Source of the DNA: Candidatus Eiseniibacteriota bacterium
GTDB lineage: Bacteria; Eisenbacteria; RBG-16-71-46; SZUA-252
Reading direction: 5' to 3'
Length of the DNA stretch: 43,692 bases
Assembly (NCBI GenBank): GCA_005893265.1
Contig: VBOX01000071.1
Coordinates: forward strand, 1 to 43,692
The notes under the pieces were generated by a model. That model saw only the letters and a list, made by a program, of their open reading frames with translations, was not told where the DNA came from and made no database searches. The position numbers were made by a program, and so were the translations under genes. Positions 1-7,356 of the stretch are shown one piece after another (the stretch's first letter is position 1; each line of letters starts with the position of its first letter).

Positions 1-517
1 GCCCGAGCCTCGGGCCGCTGGTGAGCGGGATGACGGCACCCCCCTGCTTCCAGCCCAGCTCCGACCAGTCCCCGATCGCTCCCCGATAGACGGCGCCCAG
101 CTCGGTTCGCGAGATCTGGCGGACCGGCGAGCTCGGGTTCACGATCGCCGCGACCCCGTCCCAGGCGATGGGGAAGGCCCTCAGGCCCTCGCGAGCCACC
201 GCGGCCTGGACTTCCGGATCGGTCAATTCTCGCGTCATGATCGACATGGTCACTTCACCGTTGACGAGCTGCTCCATTCCTTCCGCCGAACCACTCGGCA
301 CGATCCTGATCTCGGCCGCCTTGGGGTACCGGTCCCGGAAGGCCAAGACCTCACCGCGAAGCAACGGAACCAGATGCTCGGCGCCGGCAAGGACAATCGA
401 TACGGGTAGGGTCTCGCGCGGGGGGGAAGGCGACGAACACGAGGCAACGCATGAAGCCACCAGCGTGGCGGTCGCCCAAATCAGCCGGTGCCTTTGCGCC
501 CGGCCTGTAACTCTCAC
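1..517 (-). CDS. PstS-like phosphate-binding lipoprotein (partial)
   Basis: The window holds the first 172 codons; the 3' end lies beyond base 1. Translation from a GTG at 517 gives a basic start, a hydrophobic stretch and two possible lipobox cysteines (VASC ending at residue 23 or 27), so a lipoprotein signal is likely. The mature part reads like a PBP-like_2/PstS-type periplasmic binding protein: a segment PSGSAEGMEQLVNGEVTMSI, then SRTELGAVYRGAIGDWSELG, which resembles the 'l..iy.G.i..W..lgg' motif of phosphate-binding proteins. The family binds phosphate or similar oxyanions outside the inner membrane and feeds an ABC importer. No transporter genes are visible here. It has its own promoter (524-552), placed so close that the mRNA would be leaderless. 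The binding-protein fold is fairly sure, the ligand is not. Confidence 0.72.
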   Translation of the reverse strand, partial: MRVTGRAQRHRLIWATATLVASCVASCSSPSPPRETLPVSIVLAGAEHLVPLLRGEVLAFRDRYPKAAEIRIVPSGSAEGMEQLVNGEVTMSIMTRELTDPEVQAAVAREGLRAFPIAWDGVAAIVNPSSPVRQISRTELGAVYRGAIGDWSELGWKQGGAVIPLTSGPRLG

Positions 518-523
518 GGTTCC

Positions 524-552
524 AGAGTACCCACCGCTCCCGATTCTGTCAA
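524..552 (-). promoter_or_regulatory. Sigma-70-type promoter of the PstS-like gene
   Basis: On the minus strand, TTGACA (552-547) is followed after 17 bases by TACTCT (529-524). Only 6 bases separate the -10 box from the GTG start at 517, so transcription would begin at or next to the start codon. Confidence 0.6.
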
Positions 553-675
553 CGCCGCCCCTCTCAGGCCGGCGGGACCGCGCCCTGCTCGTACTACCCC
601 GTTCCGCTCACGATTATTCCTCCCAAGGGGGCAGCGGACGGACAGCGCCGCGGGGCCAGGGTGATCGCCTTGCAC

Positions 676-703
676 GCAAAAACGCCACCCTCATGAGGGT
701 GGC
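676..703 (-). terminator. Rho-independent terminator downstream of asnS
   Basis: A perfect 20-base palindrome (684-703, GCCACCCTCA/TGAGGGTGGC) forms an 8-9 bp stem. On the minus strand it is followed at once by GTTTTTG (683-677). There is no T run on the plus side, so it acts on minus-strand transcripts, closing asnS or the short transcript proposed at 676-731. Confidence 0.75.
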
Positions 704-731
704 ACACAGCGCGTCCGGGTAATCGAAAAGA
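676..731 (-). ncRNA. Candidate short RNA (about 55 nt)
   Basis: A promoter-like element ending at 738 and a strong terminator ending near 676 bracket about 55 transcribed bases with no open reading frame. The predicted RNA would be an unstructured leader of about 28 bases plus the terminator hairpin and a U tail, an arrangement common for small RNAs. No known family is recognised. The evidence is only the promoter-terminator pair. Confidence 0.25.
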
Positions 732-737
732 GGCTGG

Positions 738-767
738 AAGTTAGTGCGGCGCGGGAGATTCTGTCAA
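738..767 (-). promoter_or_regulatory. Possible promoter between the asnS stop and its terminator
   Basis: TTGACA (767-762), an 18-base spacer, then TAACTT (743-738) on the minus strand. It lies 32 bases past the asnS stop but before the terminator. The 13-base string around the -35 box (757-769) recurs exactly at 542-554, the -35 region of the next gene's promoter. Confidence 0.4.
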
Positions 768-798
768 CGGAATTCTGGCCGCGCGCCCCCGCCCGGGG

Positions 799-2097
799 CT
801 ACGGTCGCAGGCGATTCAGCATCCGAGGGAACGGGATCGTCTCCCGGAGATGCTCGATCCCGCACAGCCAGGTGAGGGTGCGCTCGATTCCCATCCCGAA
901 CCCGCTATGAGGCACGGAACCGTAGCGTCTGAGATCCAGGTACCACTGGAAGGCGTCGAGCGGGAGCTTGTGCTCGTGGATCCTCTCGACCAGCCGATCC
1001 AGGCTGTCCTCCCTCTCCCCTCCGCCGACGATCTCCCCGTACCCCTCCGGAGCAAGAAGATCGCACGAAAGGGAGAGCCGATCATCACCGGGATCCCGCT
1101 TCATGTAGAACGCCTTCACCGCGGCCGGGAACCGGTGGACGAAGAACGGTCGGTCGTACCCCTCGGTCAGCACCGTTTCGTCGGTCGCTCCGAAATCGTT
1201 CCCCCACTCGAAGGGAACCCCCTTGCCGCGTAGGAGCCGTGCAGAATCGTCGTACGAAACCCGTGGGAAGGGAGCGCGGACCCGCTCGAGGGGAGCCACA
1301 TCGCGCTCGAGGATCTTCAATTCTTCCCGCCGCTTTTCGAGAACACGGCCCACGATGCCCTCCACGAAACGCTCGATCAACACCATGACGTCGTCCAGAG
1401 TGGCGAACGCCACCTCGGGCTCCACCATCCAGAACTCGATCAGGTGCCGGCGGGTCTTGGATTTCTCGGCACGAAAGGTCGGCCCGAAACAGTAGCTCCT
1501 CCCGAACGCCATCGCGGTCGCCTCGTTGTAGAGCTGCCCGCTCTGCGTGAGGTATGCCTTCTCGTCGAAGTACTGGGTCTCGAACAAGGTGGTCGTCCCC
1601 TCGCAAGCGGACGGCGTGAAGATCGGCGCGTCGGCGAGAATGAATCCGTCCGCGTCGAGCCAATCGCGACAGGCCTGGACCAGCGTATGGCGAATCTTGA
1701 GAACCGCCGCCTGGCGTTGGGACCGTATCCAGAGGTGGCGCTGATCCAGAAGGAACGAGGGACCATGTTCCTTCGGCGTGATCGGGAAGTCCGTGCTCGC
1801 CCCGACGATTTCGATGTCGCGGAGGGAAATCTCGACGCCGCTCGGAGCGCGCTTGTCCTCGCGCACGACCCCGGTGACGCGGACCGAAGATTCCTGCGTC
1901 ACGGTCGCGCACCGCGCGAAGACCCCCTCGGGGAGCTCCGCCTTCACCGCGACGCACTGAACGATTCCACTCCCGTCCCGCACGAGCAGGAACTCGAGCT
2001 TGCCACTCGAGCGACGGTTGTAGAGCCATCCCTCGAGAAGGATCTCGTCGCCGATCCTCTCCCGCAGCGCCCCGATTCGGGTCGCGTTACGACTCAT
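799..2097 (-). CDS. asnS: Asparaginyl-tRNA synthetase
   Basis: Charges tRNA-Asn with asparagine in the cytoplasm. The 432 residues match the compact class IIb form. An N-terminal OB-fold anticodon-binding domain (about residues 15-100, starting [20 protein letters not shown]) is followed by the class II core with motif 2 ([20 protein letters not shown], about residue 210) and motif 3 ([15 protein letters not shown], near the C-terminus). The segment [14 protein letters not shown] and the text after motif 2 fit AsnRS better than archaeal-type AspRS, so direct Asn-tRNA charging is expected. A GGAGG-type ribosome site lies just upstream of the ATG at 2097. The gene is divergent from the plus-strand gene at 2210 and ends before a terminator. 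It appears intact. Confidence 0.93.
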   Translation of the reverse strand: MSRNATRIGALRERIGDEILLEGWLYNRRSSGKLEFLLVRDGSGIVQCVAVKAELPEGVFARCATVTQESSVRVTGVVREDKRAPSGVEISLRDIEIVGASTDFPITPKEHGPSFLLDQRHLWIRSQRQAAVLKIRHTLVQACRDWLDADGFILADAPIFTPSACEGTTTLFETQYFDEKAYLTQSGQLYNEATAMAFGRSYCFGPTFRAEKSKTRRHLIEFWMVEPEVAFATLDDVMVLIERFVEGIVGRVLEKRREELKILERDVAPLERVRAPFPRVSYDDSARLLRGKGVPFEWGNDFGATDETVLTEGYDRPFFVHRFPAAVKAFYMKRDPGDDRLSLSCDLLAPEGYGEIVGGGEREDSLDRLVERIHEHKLPLDAFQWYLDLRRYGSVPHSGFGMGIERTLTWLCGIEHLRETIPFPRMLNRLRP

Positions 2098-2173
2098 CTC
2101 GCCACCTCCGCTGGATGCGATGAATTCGCGGGCTTCGAAGCCGGAGAGGATACCATGGCGGGGGGAATTTCCC

Positions 2174-2203
2174 TTGACACCCCCGACGCCGCGCGCCTAA
2201 CGT
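2174..2203 (+). promoter_or_regulatory. Promoter of the TPR/zinc-ribbon gene, probably leaderless
   Basis: TTGACA at 2174-2179 and TAACGT at 2198-2203 with an 18-base spacer, ending 6 bases before the GTG at 2210. This spacing equals that of the promoter at 524-552. The -10 match is only partial (3 of 6). Confidence 0.4.
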
Positions 2204-2209
2204 GCGCCC

Positions 2210-3196
2210 GTGGCGCGAATTGAGCCCTTGAGACCTCGACGCGCGTGGCTCAAGCCGCTTGTCCACGCGGCGGCAGCCTCGCTCGCGCTCGCGTTGATCG
2301 CGCCGATAGGGCCCGCGTGCGTGGATACCGCGGCAGCCTACTCCGGTCCGGACGCCGTGCGGGAAGAGCTGGAGCAGATGCGGAACGCGGGCCAAGTCCG
2401 CGCCTTGGCACCCGCCCAGGCCCGCTATCGCGAGGCGCTCGAGTCGCTCGCGAAAGGAAACGACGAGGAGGCCGCCCGGCTCCTCGCGGCCGCGGCCGAG
2501 TTCGACCCCGAATATCCCGACCCTCACTTCACCCTCGCGCGGGCGTTTGCGTTCAAGAACCCCGAGCGCGCGGTCGGAGAGCTCGGCGAAGCGCTCCGAA
2601 TCGTGGGCCGGAGCTACTCCTGGCAGCGACACCTCCTCGCGAACGCGCTGACCGCCTTCCTCGTCGTCTGGACGTTGAGCCTCCTGGTCGCGGTCGCGGG
2701 GATCACCCTTCGGCACCTTCCTCATCTGAACCACGTGATTCTGGAGCTGGTCGGACGCTCCAAGGGTTTCGCCGCGCGCGGGGGCGCCACGATCATCGCG
2801 CTGTCGCCGCTCCTCTGGGGGCTGGGCGTGATCCCCACCGCGACGGTATACGCTGGGCTCCTTTCGTTCCGGGTGGGACGGCGCGAAGCGTTCCTCGTCG
2901 GGCTCTTCATTGTTTCGGCGATCGCGCTTTCGAGCTCCATGAGGTCGATCGCGCCCTGGGCGGGACCGCCAAGCCTGGAAGAGCCGAGCCTGCTCGTCGA
3001 TCGCGCGCTCCGTTCGGGCTCCGATCCCGAGATTCGGACGGCGCTCAAGGCGCTCGAGTCCCGCGACCCTACCGAGCCCCTCTACCCCTTTGCCGCGGGG
3101 ACGATCGCCCGCCGCGAAGGGGATTTCGAGACCGCGGAGCGCCGGCTCTCGGCCTCGATCGTCTCGATCTGCTTGAGCTGGGCCTCTGTGATGTAG
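2210..3196 (+). CDS. TPR/membrane protein, N-terminal part (gene interrupted)
   Basis: Product not identified at family level. From a GTG at 2210 the reading frame gives a signal-like hydrophobic segment (about residues 19-36), a TPR-like helical region (about 60-130, with AAAEFDPEYPDPHFTLARAF), then membrane segments around residues 145-165, 190-215 and 225-245. A second TPR-like stretch ends in GDFETAERRL. Native sequence stops there: from base 3139 the DNA is an exact inverted copy of 4098-4296, and the last 16 codons before the stop at 3194 are antisense reading of that copy. The rest of the protein resumes in another frame at about 3340. Likely role, from architecture only: an envelope TPR scaffold. 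Confidence 0.6.
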   Translation: MARIEPLRPRRAWLKPLVHAAAASLALALIAPIGPACVDTAAAYSGPDAVREELEQMRNAGQVRALAPAQARYREALESLAKGNDEEAARLLAAAAEFDPEYPDPHFTLARAFAFKNPERAVGELGEALRIVGRSYSWQRHLLANALTAFLVVWTLSLLVAVAGITLRHLPHLNHVILELVGRSKGFAARGGATIIALSPLLWGLGVIPTATVYAGLLSFRVGRREAFLVGLFIVSAIALSSSMRSIAPWAGPPSLEEPSLLVDRALRSGSDPEIRTALKALESRDPTEPLYPFAAGTIARREGDFETAERRLSASIVSICLSWASVM

Positions 3197-3337
3197 CCGG
3201 TTTGAACGAGGAAGGTCTTGAGCGGGTCGCGCGCGTTTCGGCGCCGGTCGCGGGTCGAGACCACGCGGCCTCCCTCGAAAAAGATCACCGCGACATCCGA
3301 GCCCGCCGTGAGCTTGAGCACTCCGGATTTTTGCTGG
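3139..3337. repeat. Left arm of a 199-bp perfect inverted repeat
   Basis: Reading base by base, 3139-3337 is the exact reverse complement of 4098-4296. The match ends at mismatches 3138/4297 and 3338/4097. The parent copy lies inside the DUF4388 gene; this copy sits inside the TPR gene and breaks its frame. About 10 bases (GCGCCGGCTC) at the left junction may also be native to the TPR gene (codons for the RRL of ERRL), which would be microhomology at the join. Confidence 0.95.
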
Positions 3338-3339
3338 CA

Positions 3340-4035
3340 GCACAAGCGCTTTGGGACCTCGCGCGGAGGACCGCGCCGGAGCGTGGAATCGCGGCGACCC
3401 AGTCGAATCCCTACCTAACCTTCCTCGAGCGCCTCGCGCCGCCGCCCCCGTTCGCGATTTTCTTTCTCGTCGCGCTCTTCCTTTTCTTTTCGGGGTTGGG
3501 ACAGATCCTCGGGCGGGCGCTCGCCACCCTCCACTGCTCAAACTGTCAGAAAGTGGTCTGCCGCCGCTGCGTCTACCGCATGCAGCAACGCGCCTTCTGC
3601 GACGGGTGTTTCGCCGCGGTCAAGGGACTGAAATCGATGGAGTTCACCCGGCTCCTCCTCACCGGGCGGGACCGGCGCGCCGCGCGGCGGAGAACCTTCT
3701 GGGAGACGGCGACGACGTTCCTACTTCCCGGCGCGGGGCAGATGCTCCGCGGCGCAAGCTTGAGCGGTTTCGTCGCGATCCTGATCATGGTACTGGCGGC
3801 GGTGCTCGTCGTCGGAAACGGCTCGCTCGTTCCATCGATCGACGTGCTGCCGCTCGATTCGGCGGGCTGGGCGAAGCGAATCCCGCTGACCCTGCTTTTC
3901 GCCCTCACCTACCTGCTCACCGTGACGCGCTACTACGCAAAGACCACGACCAAGGTACCGGGCATCGCGCACAGTCTCGGCCGCCCCTCGGGACGTCCGG
4001 CGCCCCGGGAGAAGGCCGAAGGAGGCGGGCTCTAG
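3340..4035 (+). CDS. Zinc-ribbon membrane protein, C-terminal part of the broken TPR gene
   Basis: This frame resumes just after the inverted copy and ends at TAG 4033, directly abutting the next ATG. It encodes a linker (SNPYLTFLERLAPPPP), a strong membrane helix (FAIFFLVALFLFFSGLG), then a cysteine cluster of B-box/zinc-ribbon type (CSNC, CRRC, CDGC), and two more hydrophobic segments, one beginning LLPGAGQMLRG. Frame arithmetic shows that a clean 199-bp insertion would not restore this frame, so some native sequence (probably TPR repeats) is also missing or altered. It is the carboxyl half of the protein starting at 2210, not a separate gene; no start codon with a ribosome site is evident. 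Confidence 0.6.
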   Translation, partial: AQALWDLARRTAPERGIAATQSNPYLTFLERLAPPPPFAIFFLVALFLFFSGLGQILGRALATLHCSNCQKVVCRRCVYRMQQRAFCDGCFAAVKGLKSMEFTRLLLTGRDRRAARRRTFWETATTFLLPGAGQMLRGASLSGFVAILIMVLAAVLVVGNGSLVPSIDVLPLDSAGWAKRIPLTLLFALTYLLTVTRYYAKTTTKVPGIAHSLGRPSGRPAPREKAEGGGL

Positions 4036-5109
4036 ATGGCACTGCAAGGCAACCTCGACGATTTCAGCCTCCCTGAGATCTTGCAGCTGATCTCCGTCCA
4101 GCAAAAATCCGGAGTGCTCAAGCTCACGGCGGGCTCGGATGTCGCGGTGATCTTTTTCGAGGGAGGCCGCGTGGTCTCGACCCGCGACCGGCGCCGAAAC
4201 GCGCGCGACCCGCTCAAGACCTTCCTCGTTCAAACCGGCTACATCACAGAGGCCCAGCTCAAGCAGATCGAGACGATCGAGGCCGAGAGCCGGCGCGAGC
4301 TGACCGACATTCTCCTGACCGGGAACTACGTCCCCGGGGATCAGCTTTCGGGCGCCTTGGAGAAGCAGATTCAGGACACGTTCCACCAGCTCCTGACCTG
4401 GAAGCAAGGCACCTACCACTTTTCAGGTGACGCCAAGACGGTGCCCAAGTTCGCCGTAAACGTCCGGTTGAACACCGAGGGGCTCCTCATGGAGTCCATG
4501 CGGCGGCTGGACGAGGCCGCCCGCTACAAGGAGGTTCTCTCCTCGCCGGCGATGGTCCTGCGTCCCAAAGCGCTCGCGGTTCCGCCGAAAGACATGACCG
4601 CGGAGGAGCGGCGCGTCCTTCCGCTGGTCGACGGCCTGCGTCCGCTCCGCGACATCGTCGCGCAATCGAAGCTCGTGGAATTCGAGGTCTACGAGGCGGC
4701 CCATCACCTGCTCGAGCTGGGCATCGTCGAAGTCTCCCTCGGCGCGGCACCGCCCAAAGTCACGCCGATCGCGAAGGATGAGGTCAAAGCGCCCCCTGCG
4801 CGGAGCATGTCGATCCCGGTCGCGATCTTTTTCCTCCTGCTCTCGATCGCGATAGGAAGGTGGGCCACGCCGGCGCTCTATGTCCGGGCGGAGCGCGCGA
4901 GGCCCGCTCCCGCGCTCTCCTCGAGCATCGACGATTCTCAGCGCCTGGCGCTCGCGCTCGAGGTCTACCACTCCATCCGGGGTGAGTACCCGACGGAGCT
5001 GCGGGCGTTGTCTCGCGAAGGCTACCTCCCGCCCGCGGCCGTTTCCTTCTTCTACAGCCGCTTCGACTACCACAGCGACGGGACCACCTACTCCAAGACG
5101 GCCCGCTAG
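4036..5109 (+). CDS. DUF4388 (PATAN-like) protein with membrane helix and pilin-like tail
   Basis: 357 residues. Residues 1-60 match the start of DUF4388/PATAN proteins (MALQGNLDDFSLPEILQLIS, then KSGVLKLT and FFEGGRVV), a family often tied to two-component and gliding/motility signalling. The domain continues to about 150 with a helical section (ELTDILLTGNYVPGDQL) typical of the family. A winged-helix-like segment follows (about 190-235), then one membrane helix (about 257-280, SIPVAIFFLLLSIAIGRW). The last 60 residues (LALALEVYHSIRGEYPTEL ... RFDYHSDGTTYS) resemble the C-terminal globular part of GspG-like pseudopilins. A GGAGG site at 4021-4025 precedes the ATG, and the upstream gene's stop touches it, so the two are co-transcribed. 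Bases 4098-4296 have an inverted copy at 3139-3337. The function of the whole is unknown. Confidence 0.75.
   Translation: MALQGNLDDFSLPEILQLISVQQKSGVLKLTAGSDVAVIFFEGGRVVSTRDRRRNARDPLKTFLVQTGYITEAQLKQIETIEAESRRELTDILLTGNYVPGDQLSGALEKQIQDTFHQLLTWKQGTYHFSGDAKTVPKFAVNVRLNTEGLLMESMRRLDEAARYKEVLSSPAMVLRPKALAVPPKDMTAEERRVLPLVDGLRPLRDIVAQSKLVEFEVYEAAHHLLELGIVEVSLGAAPPKVTPIAKDEVKAPPARSMSIPVAIFFLLLSIAIGRWATPALYVRAERARPAPALSSSIDDSQRLALALEVYHSIRGEYPTELRALSREGYLPPAAVSFFYSRFDYHSDGTTYSKTAR
4098..4296. repeat. Right arm of the 199-bp inverted repeat (parent copy)
   Basis: Perfect reverse complement of 3139-3337 with 760 bases between the arms. This copy is in frame within an intact DUF4388 domain, so it is the original. 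Confidence 0.95.
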
Positions 5110-5119
5110 AACCTCGATC

Positions 5120-6139
5120 TCACGGATCCGCGGCGAGCAGCTCGTCCGCGGCCTGGATCGCCTGTTCCGGTCCGATCGAGCGAAGGCATCCGTACCCGAT
5201 CGGGCATGTTCGCCGGAAGCACGGGGAGCATGGGTAGGCCGCATAGAGATTCCGCACCCAGGGGGCGTCCGCGGCGCTCCAGACGGGGCTCGTCGAACCG
5301 AACACCGCGACGGTAGGCCTCCCGAGCGCGGCCCCGAGATGCATGACACCCGAATCGTTCGACACGACGAGTCTCGCCCCGCCCAGGAGACCCGTGAGGG
5401 CGGAGAGATTCGTGGCGCGGGTCAGATTTCGAACGAAGCCCCCCGCCATCCGCTCCGTCTCCGCCGCCGCCGCCACGTCCTCCTGTGTGCCGACGAGGAT
5501 CGACGTCAGGCCGAACCGGGTCGCGAGATGCGTCGCGACCGCGGCGAAGCGCTCCGGATTCCACCGCTTCGCGGGACCGTAGCTGGCGCCCGGCGCGAGC
5601 ACGGCGTAGGAAGCGCCGGCGAGCCCGACACCTTGGAGCAGCTCCCCCGCGGTCCTGAGCTCCTCTGGAAGCGCGGTCAGCCGCGGCACCGCCGCGCCGA
5701 CCAGGAGCCCGGCCGCGCGCCCGAGCGCGGCGTACTCTTCGACACGGGGCCCCGTGCGCGATGGGCCGGACCGCGGAACGCGCCGAGTGAGCAGCGCGCC
5801 GCGAAGCTCGGCCGCGTACCCGATCCGCTCCGGGATCAAGGCGACCGCGGCGAGGATCGCCGACGAGAGAGAGTCGGTCAGGAGGAGTGCCGTGCCCGGG
5901 CGGGCGCGCCTCAGCGCACCCGCCGCGGCGAAGCGGCGCGCGCGGGACCAGGGGATGAACTCGGCCGAAGGAAACCGAGGCGTAAGGAGCGGCCCGAAGC
6001 CGGCGGGACCGACAAGGATCGCGCGCCGCGAGGGGTTGCCCGCGGCCGCGGAGACGACGGGAAGGGCCTGGATCAGGTCGCCCAGCCAGTTGGGGAGGCG
6101 GACCAGGATCGGACGCGGGGGCAAAGCCGACGAGGACAC
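5120..6139 (-). CDS. waaF: ADP-heptose:LPS heptosyltransferase (GT9, RfaF-like)
   Basis: Glycosyltransferase family 9; in LPS core synthesis it moves heptose from ADP-heptose onto the inner core at the cytoplasmic face of the inner membrane. The 339 residues start RPILVRLPNWLGDLIQALPV, the family's N-terminal Rossmann signature. The C-terminal half has LVVSNDSGVMHLGAALGRP, the nucleotide-sugar loop typical of GT9, and PTVAVFGSTSPVWSAA. A cysteine-rich tail (CSPCFRRTCPIGYGCL) is usual for the RfaF subgroup (heptosyltransferase II). Start chosen as GTG at 6139, 17 bases past the kbl stop. It is the last gene of the tdh-kbl-waaF unit and converges on the DUF4388 gene with 10 bases between stops. 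The exact acceptor cannot be told from sequence. Confidence 0.85.
   Translation of the reverse strand: MSSSALPPRPILVRLPNWLGDLIQALPVVSAAAGNPSRRAILVGPAGFGPLLTPRFPSAEFIPWSRARRFAAAGALRRARPGTALLLTDSLSSAILAAVALIPERIGYAAELRGALLTRRVPRSGPSRTGPRVEEYAALGRAAGLLVGAAVPRLTALPEELRTAGELLQGVGLAGASYAVLAPGASYGPAKRWNPERFAAVATHLATRFGLTSILVGTQEDVAAAAETERMAGGFVRNLTRATNLSALTGLLGGARLVVSNDSGVMHLGAALGRPTVAVFGSTSPVWSAADAPWVRNLYAAYPCSPCFRRTCPIGYGCLRSIGPEQAIQAADELLAADP
5128..5151. terminator. Possible hairpin between convergent genes
   Basis: CCGCGGCGAG and CTCG-T-CCGCGG can pair around a 3-base loop, just past the stop of the plus-strand gene and inside the 3' end of waaF. No T run follows on either strand, so a termination role is only possible. 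Confidence 0.22.
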
Positions 6140-6156
6140 GGGAACCTTGCCCCCGT

Positions 6157-7356
6157 CTAGGGGATGACCCCCAGCTCGCGACCGACTTCCCCCAGGATGG
6201 AGAGCGCGCGGTCCAGATCCTCTTGGGAGTGGGTCGCGGTCACGATGGTGCGCAGGCGTGCCTTCCCCTTCGCGACGGTGGGATAGCCGATGCCCTGGGC
6301 GAAGACGCCGCGCGCGAAGAGCTGGTCGGAGAAACGCATCGCCAGCTCCGCCTCCCCGACGATGATCGGCGTGATCGGGGTCTCACTCGAGCCCGTGTCG
6401 AAGCGGAGACGCTGGAGACCCTCCTTGAAGCGCTTCGTGTTCGACCAGAGCCGTTCGATCCGCTCCGGCTCCTGCTCGAGCACGTCGATCGCCGCAAGGC
6501 AGGCCGCCGCGACGGCGGGCGGGTGTGATGTGCTGAAGAGAAACGGCCTGGCGCGATGGTAGAGATACTCGATCAGGCTCTTCGAGCCGCAAACATAGCC
6601 GCCCAGGACTCCCATCGCCTTGGAGAGCGTGCCGACTTGAACGTCGACCTGTCCGTGGAGGTCGTAGTGATCCACCGTGCCGCGGCCCGCGCGGCCCAGG
6701 ACGCCGCTCGCATGCGCGTCGTCGATCATCATGATCGCCCCCTGCGATCGCGCGAGCGCGGCGATTTGAGGCAGGGGTGCGATATCGCCGTCCATGCTGA
6801 AGACGCCGTCCGTGATGACGAGGCGGCGCTTCACATCCTTGGTCTCGTCCAGGACGCGGGCGAGCCCCGTAACGTCCCGATGTGGGAAGACCCGGATCTC
6901 GGCGCGGCTGAGCCTTGCCCCGTCGATGATGCTCGCGTGGTTGAGCTCGTCCGAGATGATCAGGTCTCCCTTCCCGAGAAGCGAGGAGACCGTCCCCGCG
7001 TTCGCCGCGAAGCCGCTCTGGAACACGACCGCGGCCTCGGTCTTCTTGAAGGCGGCGATACGCCGCTCCAGCTCCAGATGGAGCGCCATCGTGCCCGCGA
7101 TCGTCCGAACCGAGCCCGGGCCCACGCCGAGCGAGCGGACGGCCTGGACGGCCGCCTCCTTGAGCTTCGGATGGGTCGTCAGCCCGAGATAGTTGTTCGA
7201 GGAGAGATTGATGACCTCGCGTCCGTCGAACCGCGCCCGCGGAAGCTGCTCCCCTTCGAGCACGCGGAGCGTCCGGTACAGACCGTCGCGCTTCAGCTGA
7301 GCGATCGCGTCTTCCAGGTAATGGAGCGGGCTTTCGGTGGCGGGTGATGCGGTCAC
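6157..7356 (-). CDS. kbl: Glycine C-acetyltransferase (2-amino-3-ketobutyrate CoA ligase)
   Basis: PLP enzyme of threonine breakdown: converts 2-amino-3-oxobutyrate and CoA to glycine and acetyl-CoA. 399 residues, usual for Kbl. Visible features: INLSSNNYLGLTTHPKL near residue 50, the cofactor-binding Asp in MMIDDAHASGVLG, and the PLP-binding Lys in VGTLSKAMGVLGGY. The start is a GTG at 7356 whose first bases overlap the tdh stop (GTGA, 7353-7356), so it is translationally coupled to tdh. The open frame continues far upstream, but that part is antisense-like read-through of tdh. The related BioF/KBL/SPT paralogue 8-amino-7-oxononanoate synthase is the main alternative; the coupling to tdh makes Kbl the better call. 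Confidence 0.92.
   Translation of the reverse strand: MTASPATESPLHYLEDAIAQLKRDGLYRTLRVLEGEQLPRARFDGREVINLSSNNYLGLTTHPKLKEAAVQAVRSLGVGPGSVRTIAGTMALHLELERRIAAFKKTEAAVVFQSGFAANAGTVSSLLGKGDLIISDELNHASIIDGARLSRAEIRVFPHRDVTGLARVLDETKDVKRRLVITDGVFSMDGDIAPLPQIAALARSQGAIMMIDDAHASGVLGRAGRGTVDHYDLHGQVDVQVGTLSKAMGVLGGYVCGSKSLIEYLYHRARPFLFSTSHPPAVAAACLAAIDVLEQEPERIERLWSNTKRFKEGLQRLRFDTGSSETPITPIIVGEAELAMRFSDQLFARGVFAQGIGYPTVAKGKARLRTIVTATHSQEDLDRALSILGEVGRELGVIP

Noticed and set aside
3139-4296. Phase-variable inversion between the inverted repeats
   Set aside because: Flipping 3338-4097 would put the DUF4388 start next to a copy that soon runs into TPR-gene sequence, so neither orientation yields two intact genes. 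No recombinase gene is present.
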